In this document: positions 1 to 10,800 of the stretch, piece by piece
Layout of the letters: each line of letters begins with the position of its first letter
How positions within the stretch are numbered: the stretch's first letter is position 1
Source: Clostridium sp. Cult2
GTDB lineage: Bacteria; Bacillota; Clostridia; Tissierellales; Tepidimicrobiaceae
Length of the DNA: 64,000 nt
Direction of reading: 5' to 3'
NCBI RefSeq assembly: GCF_021655075.1
Contig: NZ_PPXX01000034.1
Span: forward strand, 1 to 64,000
Program-made: the position numbers and the translations under genes
Notes under the pieces: model-generated
What the model saw: only the letters and a program-made list of their open reading frames with translations
Database searches by the model: none
What the model was told of the DNA's origin: nothing

Positions 1-164
1 CCTAAAAAGATTTAAATTTGACAAAAAATATTCCTTGTAAATATTACAATTACAAGGTCATAGTGTTTTCTGTTTAATTATTTGCTGTAAAACTGGGGAA
101 TTGAGAAAAATAATTTTAATTATTTCCCAACAATTAATTGACACTATCTGGGGATAATGTCTAA

Positions 165-193
165 TTGACATAAATATCATAATAGGATAAAAT
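165..193 (+). promoter_or_regulatory. Probable sigma-A promoter of pyrG
   Basis: TTGACA (165-170), a 17-base spacer and TAAAAT (188-193) give a near-consensus housekeeping promoter with a predicted start near 200, about 30 bases before the pyrG start. A perfect 8-bp inverted repeat (CCTTGTAA, 33-40; TTACAAGG, 50-57) lies further upstream and may belong to the end of the preceding gene outside the window; it has no clear T-run. No obvious G-run is seen at the predicted start, so the B. subtilis type of reiterative pyrG control is not evident. Confidence 0.55.
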
Positions 194-228
194 ACTATAG
201 TTATAAGTTTATAAGGAGGGTTCGGAAA

Positions 229-1839
229 ATGCCGACAAAGTATATATTCGTTACAGGAGGAGTTGTATCATCTTTAGGTAAAGGAATTACTGCAGCCAGT
301 TTAGGTCAACTACTAAAGAGCAGAGGGTTAAAAGTGACCATTCAAAAATTTGACCCATATATAAATGTGGATCCAGGGACTATGAGTCCTTATCAGCATG
401 GGGAAGTTTTTGTGACCGACGATGGGGCAGAAACGGATTTGGATTTAGGTCATTATGAAAGGTTTATCGATATTAATTTAAATAAATACAGCAATGTAAC
501 CACAGGAAAAATATATTGGTCTGTTTTGAACAAGGAAAGAAAAGGGGAATATGATGGGAGAACAGTCCAGGTTATTCCTCATATAACCAATGAAATAAAG
601 GATAGGATAAAAAGGGTTTCTAAAAATAGGGAAGTAGATGTGGTAATAACTGAAGTAGGTGGTACAGTAGGAGATATTGAGTCTCTTCCTTTTTTAGAGG
701 CTATTAGACAGATTAAGAATGATGTAGGCAAGGAGAATGTAATGTATATCCACGTAACTTTAGTCCCATACCTATCCATGGCTGGGGAGTTAAAGACCAA
801 ACCTACTCAACATAGTGTAAAGGAGTTAAGAAGTATAGGTATACAACCAGATGTACTTATCTGTAGGACGGAATTGCCTTTATCTCAGGATTTAAAGGAT
901 AAAATAGCTTTGTTTTGCGATTTAGACCCATCAGAAGTAATAGAAAATATAGATGCAGAAACCATATATGAAATTCCACTGATGTTAGAAAAGGAAGGAT
1001 TACCTCAATTGGTAATAAACCATCTTAATCTAGAATGCGATGAACTGGATTTAACTGAATGGAATGATATTGTAAAAAGAATCAAATCTTTAAAGGATAA
1101 AGTTACTATTGCCCTTGTAGGCAAGTATATAGAGTTGAAGGATGCTTATCTTTCAGTAGCAGAATCCTTAAGGCATGGAGGCATATTTAATGATGTAGAG
1201 GTAGAAATAAAATGGATTCATGCTGAAGATGTAGAAGAGGGAAATGTTAAGGAGATATTTGCAGGAATAGATGGTATTTTAGTTCCCGGTGGATTTGGAG
1301 ATAGGGGAATAGATGGAAAGATTGCTGCAGTTAAATATGCAAGAGAAAACAAAATACCATTTTTAGGAATATGTTTAGGTATGCAATTAGCTGTAGTGGA
1401 ATTTGCAAGAAATGTAGTTGGATTGAAAGAAGCTCATTCTACTGAAATCAATCCTAATACTGCCTATCCAGTAATAGATTTAATGCCAGAACAAAAGGAT
1501 ATAGAATTAACCAATGGAGCTATGAGATTAGGATTATATCCATGTAAACTCGTTAAAGAATCTAAAGCTATGGATATCTATGGGGAAGAAATAATATATG
1601 AAAGACATAGACATAAATATGAGTTTAATAATCTATTTAAGGAAAAATTAATAGAAAAAGGGCTAATGATAAGTGGTCTTTCTCCTGATGAAAGATTGGT
1701 AGAAATAGTTGAACTAAAGGACCATCCTTGGTTCATGGGAGTTCAATTCCATCCTGAATTTAAATCTAGACCTACAAAACCTCATCCTCTATTTGAAAAC
1801 TTTATTAGAGCTTCAAAGGAAAACAAAACTAATAAATAG
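229..1839 (+). CDS. pyrG: CTP synthase
   Basis: Makes CTP from UTP, ATP and glutamine, the last step of de novo pyrimidine nucleotide synthesis, in the cytosol. The 536-residue protein has the normal length. The N-terminal synthetase domain opens with the family signature [17 protein letters not shown], and the C-terminal class I glutamine amidotransferase domain carries the nucleophile Cys382 in LGICLGMQ and the late VQFHPEF motif with its catalytic His and Glu. The ATG is preceded by AAGGAGGG at good spacing. It is the first gene of the backbone that in B. subtilis leads to fba and rho; here about 12 kb of other genes intervene. Confidence 0.98.
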   Translation: MPTKYIFVTGGVVSSLGKGITAASLGQLLKSRGLKVTIQKFDPYINVDPGTMSPYQHGEVFVTDDGAETDLDLGHYERFIDINLNKYSNVTTGKIYWSVLNKERKGEYDGRTVQVIPHITNEIKDRIKRVSKNREVDVVITEVGGTVGDIESLPFLEAIRQIKNDVGKENVMYIHVTLVPYLSMAGELKTKPTQHSVKELRSIGIQPDVLICRTELPLSQDLKDKIALFCDLDPSEVIENIDAETIYEIPLMLEKEGLPQLVINHLNLECDELDLTEWNDIVKRIKSLKDKVTIALVGKYIELKDAYLSVAESLRHGGIFNDVEVEIKWIHAEDVEEGNVKEIFAGIDGILVPGGFGDRGIDGKIAAVKYARENKIPFLGICLGMQLAVVEFARNVVGLKEAHSTEINPNTAYPVIDLMPEQKDIELTNGAMRLGLYPCKLVKESKAMDIYGEEIIYERHRHKYEFNNLFKEKLIEKGLMISGLSPDERLVEIVELKDHPWFMGVQFHPEFKSRPTKPHPLFENFIRASKENKTNK

Positions 1840-1904
1840 AGGAATTTTAAAATACATGTAGAATATATAATGTATAGTTTTTTATTGAAAAAGGGGGAGG
1901 TATT

Positions 1905-3527
1905 TTGTTTACAAACAAAAGCTACCGGAAAACAACCATTTTACTTATTATATTTTTGCTTTTCTTAAATGGTATTGGAGTTTATGGGGAGGGAATGTTT
2001 ACAGATATAGATACCAATCATTGGGCTTATGATTATGTAGAAAAAGTTGTTGACTTAGGATTGATGGACGGATATGATGATGCTACTTTTAGACCTAATG
2101 AGGTAGTCAATACTGCGGATGCTTTGGTATATGTGACTAGGCTTTTTAACATACCTAAAGAAGAAGTACAGAGGATGAGAGAAAGATATTATAATCTACT
2201 TAATAGATATGAACTTTCTGAAATAAGAAAAGATGGACTTGCTATAGCCTTGTCCAAAGGGTTGGTAACGGAAAAATTTGTTGAAAACAATTTATTTGTA
2301 AAAGGGAAGATTAGAACTGCCACTAAGGTAGAGTTATCTATTTATATTGCTAAAGCATTGGGAATAGTAGAGGAAGAAGGAGAAGTATTTGTATTTTTCT
2401 ACAAAGATACAGATAATATTCCTGAAGGAGCAAGACCCTATATAAAATTTTTAATAGATAATGGCATTTTAGATGCTAAAGGAGATGGAGAAGGGAAATT
2501 TAATCCAGGACAACCTATTATTAGATCCGTATTGGCCAAGATGTTGTGTCTATCCCATAGTAAAATAGATAGAAATCCAGTTGATATTCCAGAAACACCT
2601 GTAGAGGAGCCAATAGAAACACCAATAGAGAAACCCATTGTAGAAGACAAAGACCAATTAGTAGGAATTATTGTTGGGAAAATAGATAAGTTTATTTTTA
2701 TCAATAGTGGACAAAGAGTAGATTCCTATACCTTTGATAAGGAAGCTTCCATAACCATAGACGGTAATGATGCTACATTCCAAGATTTACAACAGGGAAT
2801 GAATATAAAAGCAGTAGTTTCTGAGGGTAATATACTGAAATCTTTAACGGTGGATAGCAGTAAAGAGATATTTACTGGAACTATAAGTAAAATATATTTA
2901 GGCACCATTTCTTCTATGGTGGTAGATTTAGATGATGGTGACACAAAGACCTTCCATATATCAAAGGAAACGGAAGTATTTATAAATGGTAAGGAATCTT
3001 ATTTTTATAGTTTAAGAGAAGGGGATAGGGCGAAAGTTGAAGCTTTCGATAATTTAGCTCTATCCATAGCTGGTGAAAGTAAAGATGGAAAGGTCGCAGG
3101 AGTTATTAAAGATAGAATCTTTGATGAAGAATATATTATATTAGTGGAAAGGGAAGACAAAACTACTTATGAGTATCTTTTAAAAGAAAATCTATTGGTC
3201 AATAGGAATTTTAATGGAGTTTCAATAAAGGAACTAAGAAGGGGAGATGAGGTAGTTTTATCCCTATCAGAAGGTGAAGTAGATACTATCGAGGCTAAAT
3301 CCGTTCCTGGGGAAGATGAAGGATATATTCAAGAAATTTTAATTTCAAAAGAGCCAAAACTTACTATACTAAATAGTAGTGGAGAATTAGTAGATTACTA
3401 TATTTCTCAAGAGGCTTTGATAAAAATAGATAAGGAAATAAAGGGTATATATGATTTAAGATTAGATTATTTTGCTAAACTGAAACTGGAAAGCGATGAA
3501 ATAGTAAATATTGAAATAGAAAAATAA
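1905..3527 (+). CDS. S-layer homology (SLH) domain protein with C-terminal beta-repeat region
   Basis: A 540-residue exported cell-surface protein. It starts with TTG behind AAGGGGGAGG and has an N-terminal signal peptide (basic start, hydrophobic stretch to about residue 28). Three SLH-like segments follow at about 30-85, 95-150 and 160-215, with FTDIDTNHWAYDYV and FRPNE in the first. SLH domains usually anchor proteins to pyruvylated secondary wall polymers. A Pro/Glu-rich linker (about 225-250) leads to a region of repeated beta-rich units with spaced VGIIVGKIDKF, FTGTISKIYLG and VAGVIKDRIF-like segments; I do not recognise a named family for these. It appears monocistronic and ends at a strong hairpin overlapping its stop codon. 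Confidence 0.85.
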   Translation: MFTNKSYRKTTILLIIFLLFLNGIGVYGEGMFTDIDTNHWAYDYVEKVVDLGLMDGYDDATFRPNEVVNTADALVYVTRLFNIPKEEVQRMRERYYNLLNRYELSEIRKDGLAIALSKGLVTEKFVENNLFVKGKIRTATKVELSIYIAKALGIVEEEGEVFVFFYKDTDNIPEGARPYIKFLIDNGILDAKGDGEGKFNPGQPIIRSVLAKMLCLSHSKIDRNPVDIPETPVEEPIETPIEKPIVEDKDQLVGIIVGKIDKFIFINSGQRVDSYTFDKEASITIDGNDATFQDLQQGMNIKAVVSEGNILKSLTVDSSKEIFTGTISKIYLGTISSMVVDLDDGDTKTFHISKETEVFINGKESYFYSLREGDRAKVEAFDNLALSIAGESKDGKVAGVIKDRIFDEEYIILVEREDKTTYEYLLKENLLVNRNFNGVSIKELRRGDEVVLSLSEGEVDTIEAKSVPGEDEGYIQEILISKEPKLTILNSSGELVDYYISQEALIKIDKEIKGIYDLRLDYFAKLKLESDEIVNIEIEK

Positions 3528-3557
3528 GACAGGGGGACGGTTCTCCTGTCTTATTTT
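3521..3557. terminator. Palindromic terminator, repeat family 1 (copy a)
   Basis: A perfect 12-bp inverted repeat (AAAATAAGACAG, 3521-3532; CTGTCTTATTTT, 3546-3557) encloses the loop GGGGACGGTTCTC. It overlaps the TAA of the SLH gene and lies between convergent genes, so it can terminate both. The GGGGACGGTTCTC core recurs at about 19.98, 47.32 and 48.5 kb. Confidence 0.8.
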
Positions 3558-3574
3558 TATCGCTTTTATTATCT

Positions 3575-4912
3575 TTATTCCGTCCTTATAGCATCAAGGG
3601 CTGATAGGTTCATAGCTCTTCTTGCAGGATAATATCCAGATATTATACCTATTAAAGCGGAAAAGCCCATGGCTGCAAATATTAGCCATATAGGTATAAT
3701 ACTTATTTTGGTTTCTCCACCTATTCCCATAAAGTCACCGAAGGCAGGGCTAAACTTATTCACTAAGAATGATAAAATATGGCTAAATATTATCCCAACT
3801 ATACCTCCCAGTAAACCTATCATGGCTGATTCAAACAAGAAAAGTTTCTTAATATCCTTTAAAGAAGCACCTATTACCTTCATTACACCAATTTCTTTAG
3901 TCCTTTCATATATGGACATGACCATGGTGTTGGTAATACCTATGGCTGCAACAAGTAAGGATATGGCACCTATTCCACCTAGTACCGCTTGGATTATTCC
4001 TGTCATCCTATTCATCTCATCTAACATATCATTTAAACTATAAGCTTCAAATCCATCATCTTTTATCTTTTGTTGTACAGCTTCAACATTTTTTATATCA
4101 TCTACTCTTATCATAATTCTTTCATATTCCTGTTGGTTACGCTTATTTTGTCCTTGACTATTTCCTTCTGCTTTTTCCTTTTCTTGAATCATTTTTTGGA
4201 CTACATCAATGGGAGCATATATACCCCAATCCGTTTCCCAATTTCCTTCTTCAAGAACACCTACTGCTTTAATATTATAATCCTTATATTTAGGACGTTG
4301 AACATGTTCTCCAGGCATGGTAGGTCCCATACCTGTATCCATATCAAAAGTCAAGACCATTCTATCATTCATAAGGTCTACATCAGGTTCTTCATATCTG
4401 CCTCTACGCATGGCTTTTTCATCGTAAAAATTATATTTCATACCACCACCAAAAACTATATTAAGGTTATCCCCAGCCTGTAATAAACGACCTTCTGCAA
4501 TTTTAAAATCAAAATATTCCATAGCTAAGGGGTCTATACCTTTGATGGAAGTATGGGCAGTATACCTTCCACTTTTAATCATTCCCCAGGTTTCTATTAT
4601 AGGTGTTACAGCGGTTACATGGGGTATGTTTTTAAAGCTGATTATAGCTTTATCATCTAATTTAGCTTCTCTATTGTTTCTATCAGAAGGCATTCCATCA
4701 TAACCTCCATAACTTTTATGAACGTTTATGGTATTCAAACTTCCCATTCTAGATAATTGACCTTTAAAAGCCTCCTGCATTCCAAACCCTAGGGATAACA
4801 TTACTACTATAGAGCTGGTACCTATTATAACGCCAAGTACGGTTAAAAATGTCCTTAATTTTCTTCTCCATAAATTTTTAAGTCCCATTCGGATTAGATC
4901 TATACTATTCAT
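3575..4912 (-). CDS. MacB/FtsX-type ABC transporter permease
   Basis: A 445-residue permease. The N-terminus has the typical MacB start (MNSIDLIRMGLKNLWRRKLRTFLTV written as LIRMGLKNLWRRKLRTFL), then TM1 and the conserved VIIGTSSIVVMLSLGFG. A large extracytoplasmic MacB-PCD-like domain (about 45-310) precedes three C-terminal membrane segments containing AAIGITNTMVMSIYERTKEIGVMKVIGA, the FtsX-domain signature region. It is the last gene of a minus-strand operon and overlaps the CARDB-like gene by 8 bases. Such permeases commonly work mechanically on periplasmic or surface substrates rather than pumping through a channel; the substrate is unknown. Confidence 0.88.
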   Translation of the reverse strand: MNSIDLIRMGLKNLWRRKLRTFLTVLGVIIGTSSIVVMLSLGFGMQEAFKGQLSRMGSLNTINVHKSYGGYDGMPSDRNNREAKLDDKAIISFKNIPHVTAVTPIIETWGMIKSGRYTAHTSIKGIDPLAMEYFDFKIAEGRLLQAGDNLNIVFGGGMKYNFYDEKAMRRGRYEEPDVDLMNDRMVLTFDMDTGMGPTMPGEHVQRPKYKDYNIKAVGVLEEGNWETDWGIYAPIDVVQKMIQEKEKAEGNSQGQNKRNQQEYERIMIRVDDIKNVEAVQQKIKDDGFEAYSLNDMLDEMNRMTGIIQAVLGGIGAISLLVAAIGITNTMVMSIYERTKEIGVMKVIGASLKDIKKLFLFESAMIGLLGGIVGIIFSHILSFLVNKFSPAFGDFMGIGGETKISIIPIWLIFAAMGFSALIGIISGYYPARRAMNLSALDAIRTE

Positions 4913-6971
4913 CTAAAGCCATACCTTTCTTTTTCCTTTTTTTGTAGAATATAAATCCACCAATGGCTACAGCTAATAAAATAATAGTTATCCAGAATCC
5001 TTTACTCTTAAATATTTTCTTAACCCCTCTTGGTTCTTCCATAGGTGGCATGTCTTCGGGGAATTCATCCATAGGCATTGGTTCCATTATATTTAGAGTA
5101 AAATCTTTTCTAATTTCCACATTTTCACCAGAAGAATCTTCATAGGTAAATACTAAAGCTCCAGTTAATTCTCCAGTTTCCGTAGGTATTATCATGCCTT
5201 CGAAGTATTCAGATCTACCAGTTTCAAAATTTCCTACATAATAACTACCATTTTCCGTTTGGAAATCTCCTTCTAGTTTTACCATCATATTGTAAAGGGT
5301 AACTTTTCCTGTATTATAGAATTCCACAAATACTGGGGTAGGTTCTCCTGCAAAGGCTTCTGGTGGAAGACTTAATTCTCCAACTTCCAATTTAGATTGT
5401 TGTACTACCGGGACGCCTATTAATTCTATAGCAGTAAACTCTTCTCCTTCATTATCTTCATATTCAAAATTAGCAGTTACGGTGTAGGTTTTGGCTTGGG
5501 CATCTGGAACTGTAAACATGGTAATGTTTTTTTCTACCCTTCCCTTTGGTGGGATGTTATCTATGTAGAAAGTATTACTGCTACCTACAGGAGTGAATAC
5601 ATTTCCGCCAGCACTAGCACCAGTAGGGTCTGTTTTTTCATCTGCAGTTAAAAATATTTTAATGTTTCTAACAGTTTTCTGGCTATTGGTGTTGTAAAAG
5701 GATAGATTCATAGTATAGTTTTCTCCAGCTTTTACAATGGAAGGTTCAAAACTATATCTATCTATTATTAATTTTGGTTTCCCTTTGCCATCTCCTTCAC
5801 CAGCTTTGTTTACATAGGCACCTACATACTGAGTTAAAACATATTTATCTTCACTTCCTTGATTCAACTCATCTTCGTATTCAACGGTAATATTTATGGG
5901 ATAATTCCTAGTTTGTGCTTCTTCAGTGGGAGTAAAGATAAAAGATAAACTTTCAGATTCACCAGCTTTAATTGAGTTTATCTTCTTAATATTGGTAGTC
6001 TTTGGTACCAAGGCTGGATCTGTACTCTCTAGTTTAACTAGTATATTAGAAGCATCCATTTCACCAGAATTTAATAAATCGAATTTCAATGTAAAGTCTC
6101 CATTAGGTTTAATTCCAGTTGTGGGATAATCCATATTTTCTATTACAATATTTGAACTATTGCTACTTTTACCACCAATGGTTAAATAAATATTTTGTGT
6201 ATCTTCTATAGTATTTCTCTGGCTGTCCTTGTAAGAAAATTTAACAGCTAATTCATGGCTACCCAGTCTAATATTATTAGCAGCTTTTAAATTGAAATTG
6301 GCAGCTGATACGGATTTGCCAGGTACTCTATTAATATAGGATACATTAGATCCAGTTTGTACATAAAATCCTCCATCGCTTTTTAGACCTTCCAATGTAA
6401 CAGATAAATCCCTAGCATCAATTGTCCCTTTGTTTTCAAAGATTATACTGACCTTTGCTTCTCCACCTGGACCTATTTCATCAGGGTTAGTTGATACCTT
6501 ATTAATAATAAGTCTTGGTGGAGTACTTCTACTGGTAACTCGTACATAGACGGTTTCGTTAAACTCCCCATCATAATCATAAGCATTTTTATATTTAATA
6601 TTAATTTTAACTGGATAGTTCCCTGCTACAGCATCGGCTGAAATAGCCAATTTTATCTTAACATTTACTGTAGAATTGCTATTGATTTGAGCTATGCTTT
6701 GGGAATTGGTTAATTCACTTACTGAAAAAGGGCTACCACCTTCAAATATAGGTGTTATGACTACATTTTTTGCCTGATAGCCTGTGTTTTTTAGGTTAAA
6801 GGACAAGGTCATGGTCTTATCTGCATCTCCACTGGGGATATCACGATTTTCTATGCTAAATACAGGCATCAATTTAGATTTGTCAAAGTCATCTTCATCA
6901 GCCATTCCCACAGTGGGTAGTTGTAACAATATCAACAATAATACTAAAAATATACTAATCAATTTTCGCAT
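4905..6971 (-). CDS. Exported, membrane-anchored CARDB/NEW3-like repeat protein
   Basis: A 688-residue protein with an N-terminal signal peptide (MRKLISIFLVLLLILLQLP), then five or so repeated beta-sandwich units of 120-150 residues with recurring features such as FNLKNTGYQAKN, FENKGTIDARD, FDLLNSGEMDASN and FYNTGKVTLYN. These resemble the CARDB/COG1361/NEW3 group often annotated as S-layer-like. It ends with an acidic Pro/Met-rich linker, one membrane helix (about 658-675) and a KKRKKKG cytoplasmic anchor. It lies between the ATPase and permease genes and overlaps both by a few bases, so I infer an external partner of the ABC transporter, perhaps a stalk or adaptor. Its ligand is unknown. 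Start supported by GGAGGC upstream. Confidence 0.8.
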   Translation of the reverse strand: MRKLISIFLVLLLILLQLPTVGMADEDDFDKSKLMPVFSIENRDIPSGDADKTMTLSFNLKNTGYQAKNVVITPIFEGGSPFSVSELTNSQSIAQINSNSTVNVKIKLAISADAVAGNYPVKINIKYKNAYDYDGEFNETVYVRVTSRSTPPRLIINKVSTNPDEIGPGGEAKVSIIFENKGTIDARDLSVTLEGLKSDGGFYVQTGSNVSYINRVPGKSVSAANFNLKAANNIRLGSHELAVKFSYKDSQRNTIEDTQNIYLTIGGKSSNSSNIVIENMDYPTTGIKPNGDFTLKFDLLNSGEMDASNILVKLESTDPALVPKTTNIKKINSIKAGESESLSFIFTPTEEAQTRNYPINITVEYEDELNQGSEDKYVLTQYVGAYVNKAGEGDGKGKPKLIIDRYSFEPSIVKAGENYTMNLSFYNTNSQKTVRNIKIFLTADEKTDPTGASAGGNVFTPVGSSNTFYIDNIPPKGRVEKNITMFTVPDAQAKTYTVTANFEYEDNEGEEFTAIELIGVPVVQQSKLEVGELSLPPEAFAGEPTPVFVEFYNTGKVTLYNMMVKLEGDFQTENGSYYVGNFETGRSEYFEGMIIPTETGELTGALVFTYEDSSGENVEIRKDFTLNIMEPMPMDEFPEDMPPMEEPRGVKKIFKSKGFWITIILLAVAIGGFIFYKKRKKKGMALDE

Positions 6972-7678
6972 TAATTTTGCGCCTCCTTTTTATGATTTTC
7001 TACTATTTTTTCGATGCTACCATCTCTTAGGTAGATTACTCTATGACCATATGGCGATATTTCAACATCATGTGTTACAATAATCAGAGTTTGTTTATTT
7101 TCTTTTGCCATATCGGTTATCAAATCCATTACTTCCAAAGTGGTTTTAGTGTCTAGATTTCCTGTAGGTTCATCGGCAAATACTATTTTAGGTTTGCCTA
7201 CAAAAGCTCTAGCAATACTTACCCTTTGTTGTTGACCACCACTCATCTCTGATGGTTTATGATTAAGCCTATCTCCTATTCCTACTGCTTCCAACATCTC
7301 CTTTGCCATTTTATTTCTAGTTTTTCTGGGTATTCCTCTAAAGGTAAGGCCTAGGCTAACATTTTCCAAAGCTGATAGGGTAGGGATTAAATTATAGGAT
7401 TGAAATACAAACCCTATATTAAGCTGCCTAAATTTAGCTAATTGTTTTTCATTCATCTTTTCGATATGATGTTTACTAATAATTATTTCACCTTTGGTAG
7501 GTTTTTCTAAACCCGCCATCATATTGAGTAAAGTACTCTTGCCAGAACCAGAAGTTCCTAATAGACAAACAAATTCTTCCCTTTTTATAGTTAAGTTTAT
7601 ATCCCTTAAGGCATGGATTTTTTCGTCTCCCATCTTATAAACTTTACTCAAGTTTTTTAGAACAATTAAATCATTCAA
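6971..7678 (-). CDS. LolD/MacB-type ABC transporter ATP-binding protein
   Basis: A 235-residue ATPase energising the two downstream membrane proteins. Visible motifs are Walker A (GTSGSGKST), the signature MSGGQQQRVSIARA, Walker B (KIVFADEPTGNLD) and the switch His in LIIVTHD. I prefer the TTG start at 7678 because GGGGGTGA lies 8 bases upstream; the alternative GTG at 7690 would sit inside that ribosome binding site and give 239 residues. It is the first gene of the minus-strand operon and is divergent from the RND pump gene. Confidence 0.9.
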   Translation of the reverse strand: MNDLIVLKNLSKVYKMGDEKIHALRDINLTIKREEFVCLLGTSGSGKSTLLNMMAGLEKPTKGEIIISKHHIEKMNEKQLAKFRQLNIGFVFQSYNLIPTLSALENVSLGLTFRGIPRKTRNKMAKEMLEAVGIGDRLNHKPSEMSGGQQQRVSIARAFVGKPKIVFADEPTGNLDTKTTLEVMDLITDMAKENKQTLIIVTHDVEISPYGHRVIYLRDGSIEKIVENHKKEAQN

Positions 7679-7785
7679 TAATGTATTCACCCCCCATTCT
7701 GTCTAATACTATTATATTATCATAATATGCATATTAATTAGTTACAATATTGTTAAGATTATCAGCTAGTACTAAAAAGTTGTAA

Positions 7786-7814
7786 TTGACAATATTAGGG
7801 ATGTGTTTTATAAT
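7786..7814 (+). promoter_or_regulatory. Consensus sigma-A promoter of the RND-TetR operon
   Basis: TTGACA (7786-7791), exactly 17 bases, and TATAAT (7809-7814): a perfect consensus housekeeping promoter. Such a strong promoter needs a repressor, and the TetR-type operator lies just downstream of the predicted start near 7821. Confidence 0.85.
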
Positions 7815-7828
7815 TACCATAGCAGGCC

Positions 7829-7846
7829 TGACCGACCAGTCAGTCA
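7829..7846. promoter_or_regulatory. TetR-family operator palindrome
   Basis: TGACCGACCAGTCAGTCA is an imperfect palindrome (14 of 18 positions symmetric) of the TGACNGACNNGTCNGTCA type known as the target of many TetR/AcrR repressors of efflux pumps. It begins about 8 bases after the predicted transcription start, so a bound repressor would block initiation or early elongation. The cognate protein is most likely the TetR gene at the end of the operon. Confidence 0.8.
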
Positions 7847-7878
7847 ACTAAATAATATAATAGAAAAGAGGGAATAGA

Positions 7879-10800
7879 ATGCTATCCAAATTTAGTGTAA
7901 AAAGACCATATACAGTAGTTGTAGCAGTAATTGTAGTATTGATTTTGGGGGCCATATCCTTTATTAATCTAAATACAGATTTGCTTCCTAGTATAGACCT
8001 ACCTTATGTTGTAATAATGACAAATTATCCAGGGGCAAGTCCAGAAGAAATAGAGATGATAGTAACAAAGCCTATTGAACAGGCTACTGCTACAGTGAAT
8101 AATATAAAAAACGTAAGTTCCATATCCAGAGAAAATTCATCCATTGTCATATTGGAATTCAATAACGATACCAATATGGATTCGGCAACCATAGAAATCA
8201 ACGGCATGCTTGATTTAATTAAGCCAGCTTGGGATGATTATTCAATAAGCTCCCCTATGTTAATGAGATTAAATCCAGATATGTTGCCCGTTATGATTTC
8301 TGCAGTAGATGTGGAAGATATGGATATAGTTGAAATTTCAGAAATGGTAAGAGAAAAAATAATTCCTGAGTTAGAGAGTGTCAATGGAGTTGCCTCGGTA
8401 ACGGGAATAGGATTACTAGAAGAGAAAATTGAAATCCTCATAGATGCTGAAAAGATAGAGGATTTAAATAAAAAAATATTAAATATTGTAGATTCTGAAC
8501 TCTCAGAAGCAGAAGATCAGTTGATAAAAGCTAAAAAGGAAATTGAAGATGGAAAATCAAAATTAACCTCTGAAGAAGAAAAACACAGTAGAAGTTTAGT
8601 TGAAGGTGAAAAGGCCATAACTACAGCAAAAGAGCAGATTTCTTTAGCAGAATCCAAGATATTAGCTGGTAAATCCGAGTTGATTAGAGCTGAGGATGAA
8701 TTACTAAAAGGATTAAAGGAAATTGATGAAAAAGAAGAAGAGTTAAAGGCTGCAGAAGAAGCATTATTAGCTTTAGGAGGGAATTTAGGAAAAGAAGGTA
8801 AGGTTAAGTTAGAAGGTATAAAACAGACTTTAGAATTACTATCAGAAAAAAGAGCTGAGGCAGACAAAGGCTTAGAAACAGTATCCAACAAGATGGCAGA
8901 AGTGGAAAAAGAGGAAAATCTAATTAAATCTAAAAAATCTGAAATTGCTATCCAAGAACAAGAGTTAAAGACTGGTAGATTACAATTGACTATGGAAATG
9001 GATAAGGCAAAGGCTCAATTGGAAAGAGGAGAAGAAACATTAAATGAAAAGATAGAAGAATTTGATAAAGCTAAGGAAGAGGCTTTCAAAAAAGCTTCTT
9101 TAGATGGTGTTATTACTCCAGATATGATTTCAGGTATATTAGCAGCACAGAATTTTTCTATGCCAGCTGGCTATGTATCTAGTGAAGAAGGTATAAAATA
9201 TCTTGTAAAAGTAGGAGATAAAATAAAAGATGTAAACGTTATGGAAAATTTATTGCTATTTGATACTGGAGAGGATGTAATTGGGAAGATTTATTTAAAG
9301 GATGTTGCAGATATATCCAAGAAAGATAATTCTAAAGATATATATTCAAAGGTAAACGGTAATGATGCTGTAATGTTAGTCTTTCAAAAACAAAGTACTT
9401 TTTTAACTTCAGATATTTCCAAGGACATTAGGGAAAAATCTAGGGAATTATCTTTAGAGTATGAAGGATTAAGTTTTACTGATTTAATGGACCAAGGTAT
9501 GTATATTGATATAGTGGTAGATTCTGTATTAAAGAATATAGTCTATGGGGGATTATTAGCTATATTAGTCCTTATATTATTCCTAAGGGATATGAAACCT
9601 ACATTTATAATAGCAGTATCTATACCCATAAGTATAATTTTTGCTATTGCTATGATGTACTTTACAGGAGTTACTATAAATATTATCTCTTTAGCAGGAT
9701 TAGCCCTTGGAGTAGGTATGCTAGTAGATAATTCTATAGTTGCCATTGAAAATATTTATCGTTTAAGACATGAAGGAAAGACTGCAAAGGAGGCAGCTGT
9801 TGAAGGGGCTAAAGAAATTTCAGGTGCAATTATTGCTTCTACCCTAACTACTGCTTGTGTGTTTTTGCCTATAATATTTGTTAAAGGACTTTCACGACAG
9901 TTGTTTGCAGATATGGGTCTAACAATTGCTTATTCACTGTTTGCAAGTCTTATAGTAGCTCTTACTTTAGTACCTACTATGGCCTCTGGAATGTTGAAAA
10001 ACACTACAGGCAAAGATAAGCCTACTTATGAAAAATTTATTAATGGATATGAAAAACTATTGAGAAGCTCTTTAAACCATAGAGGTCTTGTTATGATTTT
10101 AGTTACAGTATTGTTTGTAGTAAGTATATTTGGTGGATTATCTAGAGGAACATCCTTCATACCTGAAATGGATGCCCCTCAAATGTCCATGTCTATAGAA
10201 ATGCCTGATGATGCCACATTTAAAGATACAAGGGAAATGACCGATACTGTAATCAATCGACTACTTGAAATAGAAGAGATTGAAACTATAGGTGCTTTTC
10301 ATAGTGATGCTATGAGTAGATTAGGTGGTGGAACTGATAGGGGTTCCATGTCCTTGTATTTATTACTTGATGAAGAGAAAAATATAAGCAATGATGAAAT
10401 CAAGAGAGAGATAATTGAATTAACGGAGGATCTTGATTGTACCATTAATGTAAGCGCAAATACCATGGATATATCTGCCATAGTGGGTTCTGGAATAGAG
10501 GTAGTAATAAAAGGGAAAGAGATAGATACATTACATGATATAGCCTCGGATATGGTGAAATTACTAGAAGAAACAGAGGGGATAACCCAGATAGATGATG
10601 GTATAGAGGAAAATTTAACTGAAATTAGAATTGCAGTTGATAAAGAAAAGGCAATGGAGAAGGGATTAACTGTAGCCCAGGTCTTCTCACATATTAATTC
10701 AATGATTGGAAAAGATAAAACCTCTACCATATTATCCATTGAAAACAAAGACTATCCAGTAATTGTATTAGATAAAAGACATGAAAGCATTACAAAGGAT

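Noticed and set aside
1-164. Possible extra promoters (TTGACA at 18 and 138) before pyrG
   Set aside because: No -10 element at acceptable spacing: 21 bases for the first, 9 for the second.
4070-4483. Plus-strand ORF of 137 codons opposite the MacB-type permease
   Set aside because: Low-complexity Phe/Ile-rich translation, no ribosome binding site, fully antisense to a clear permease gene.
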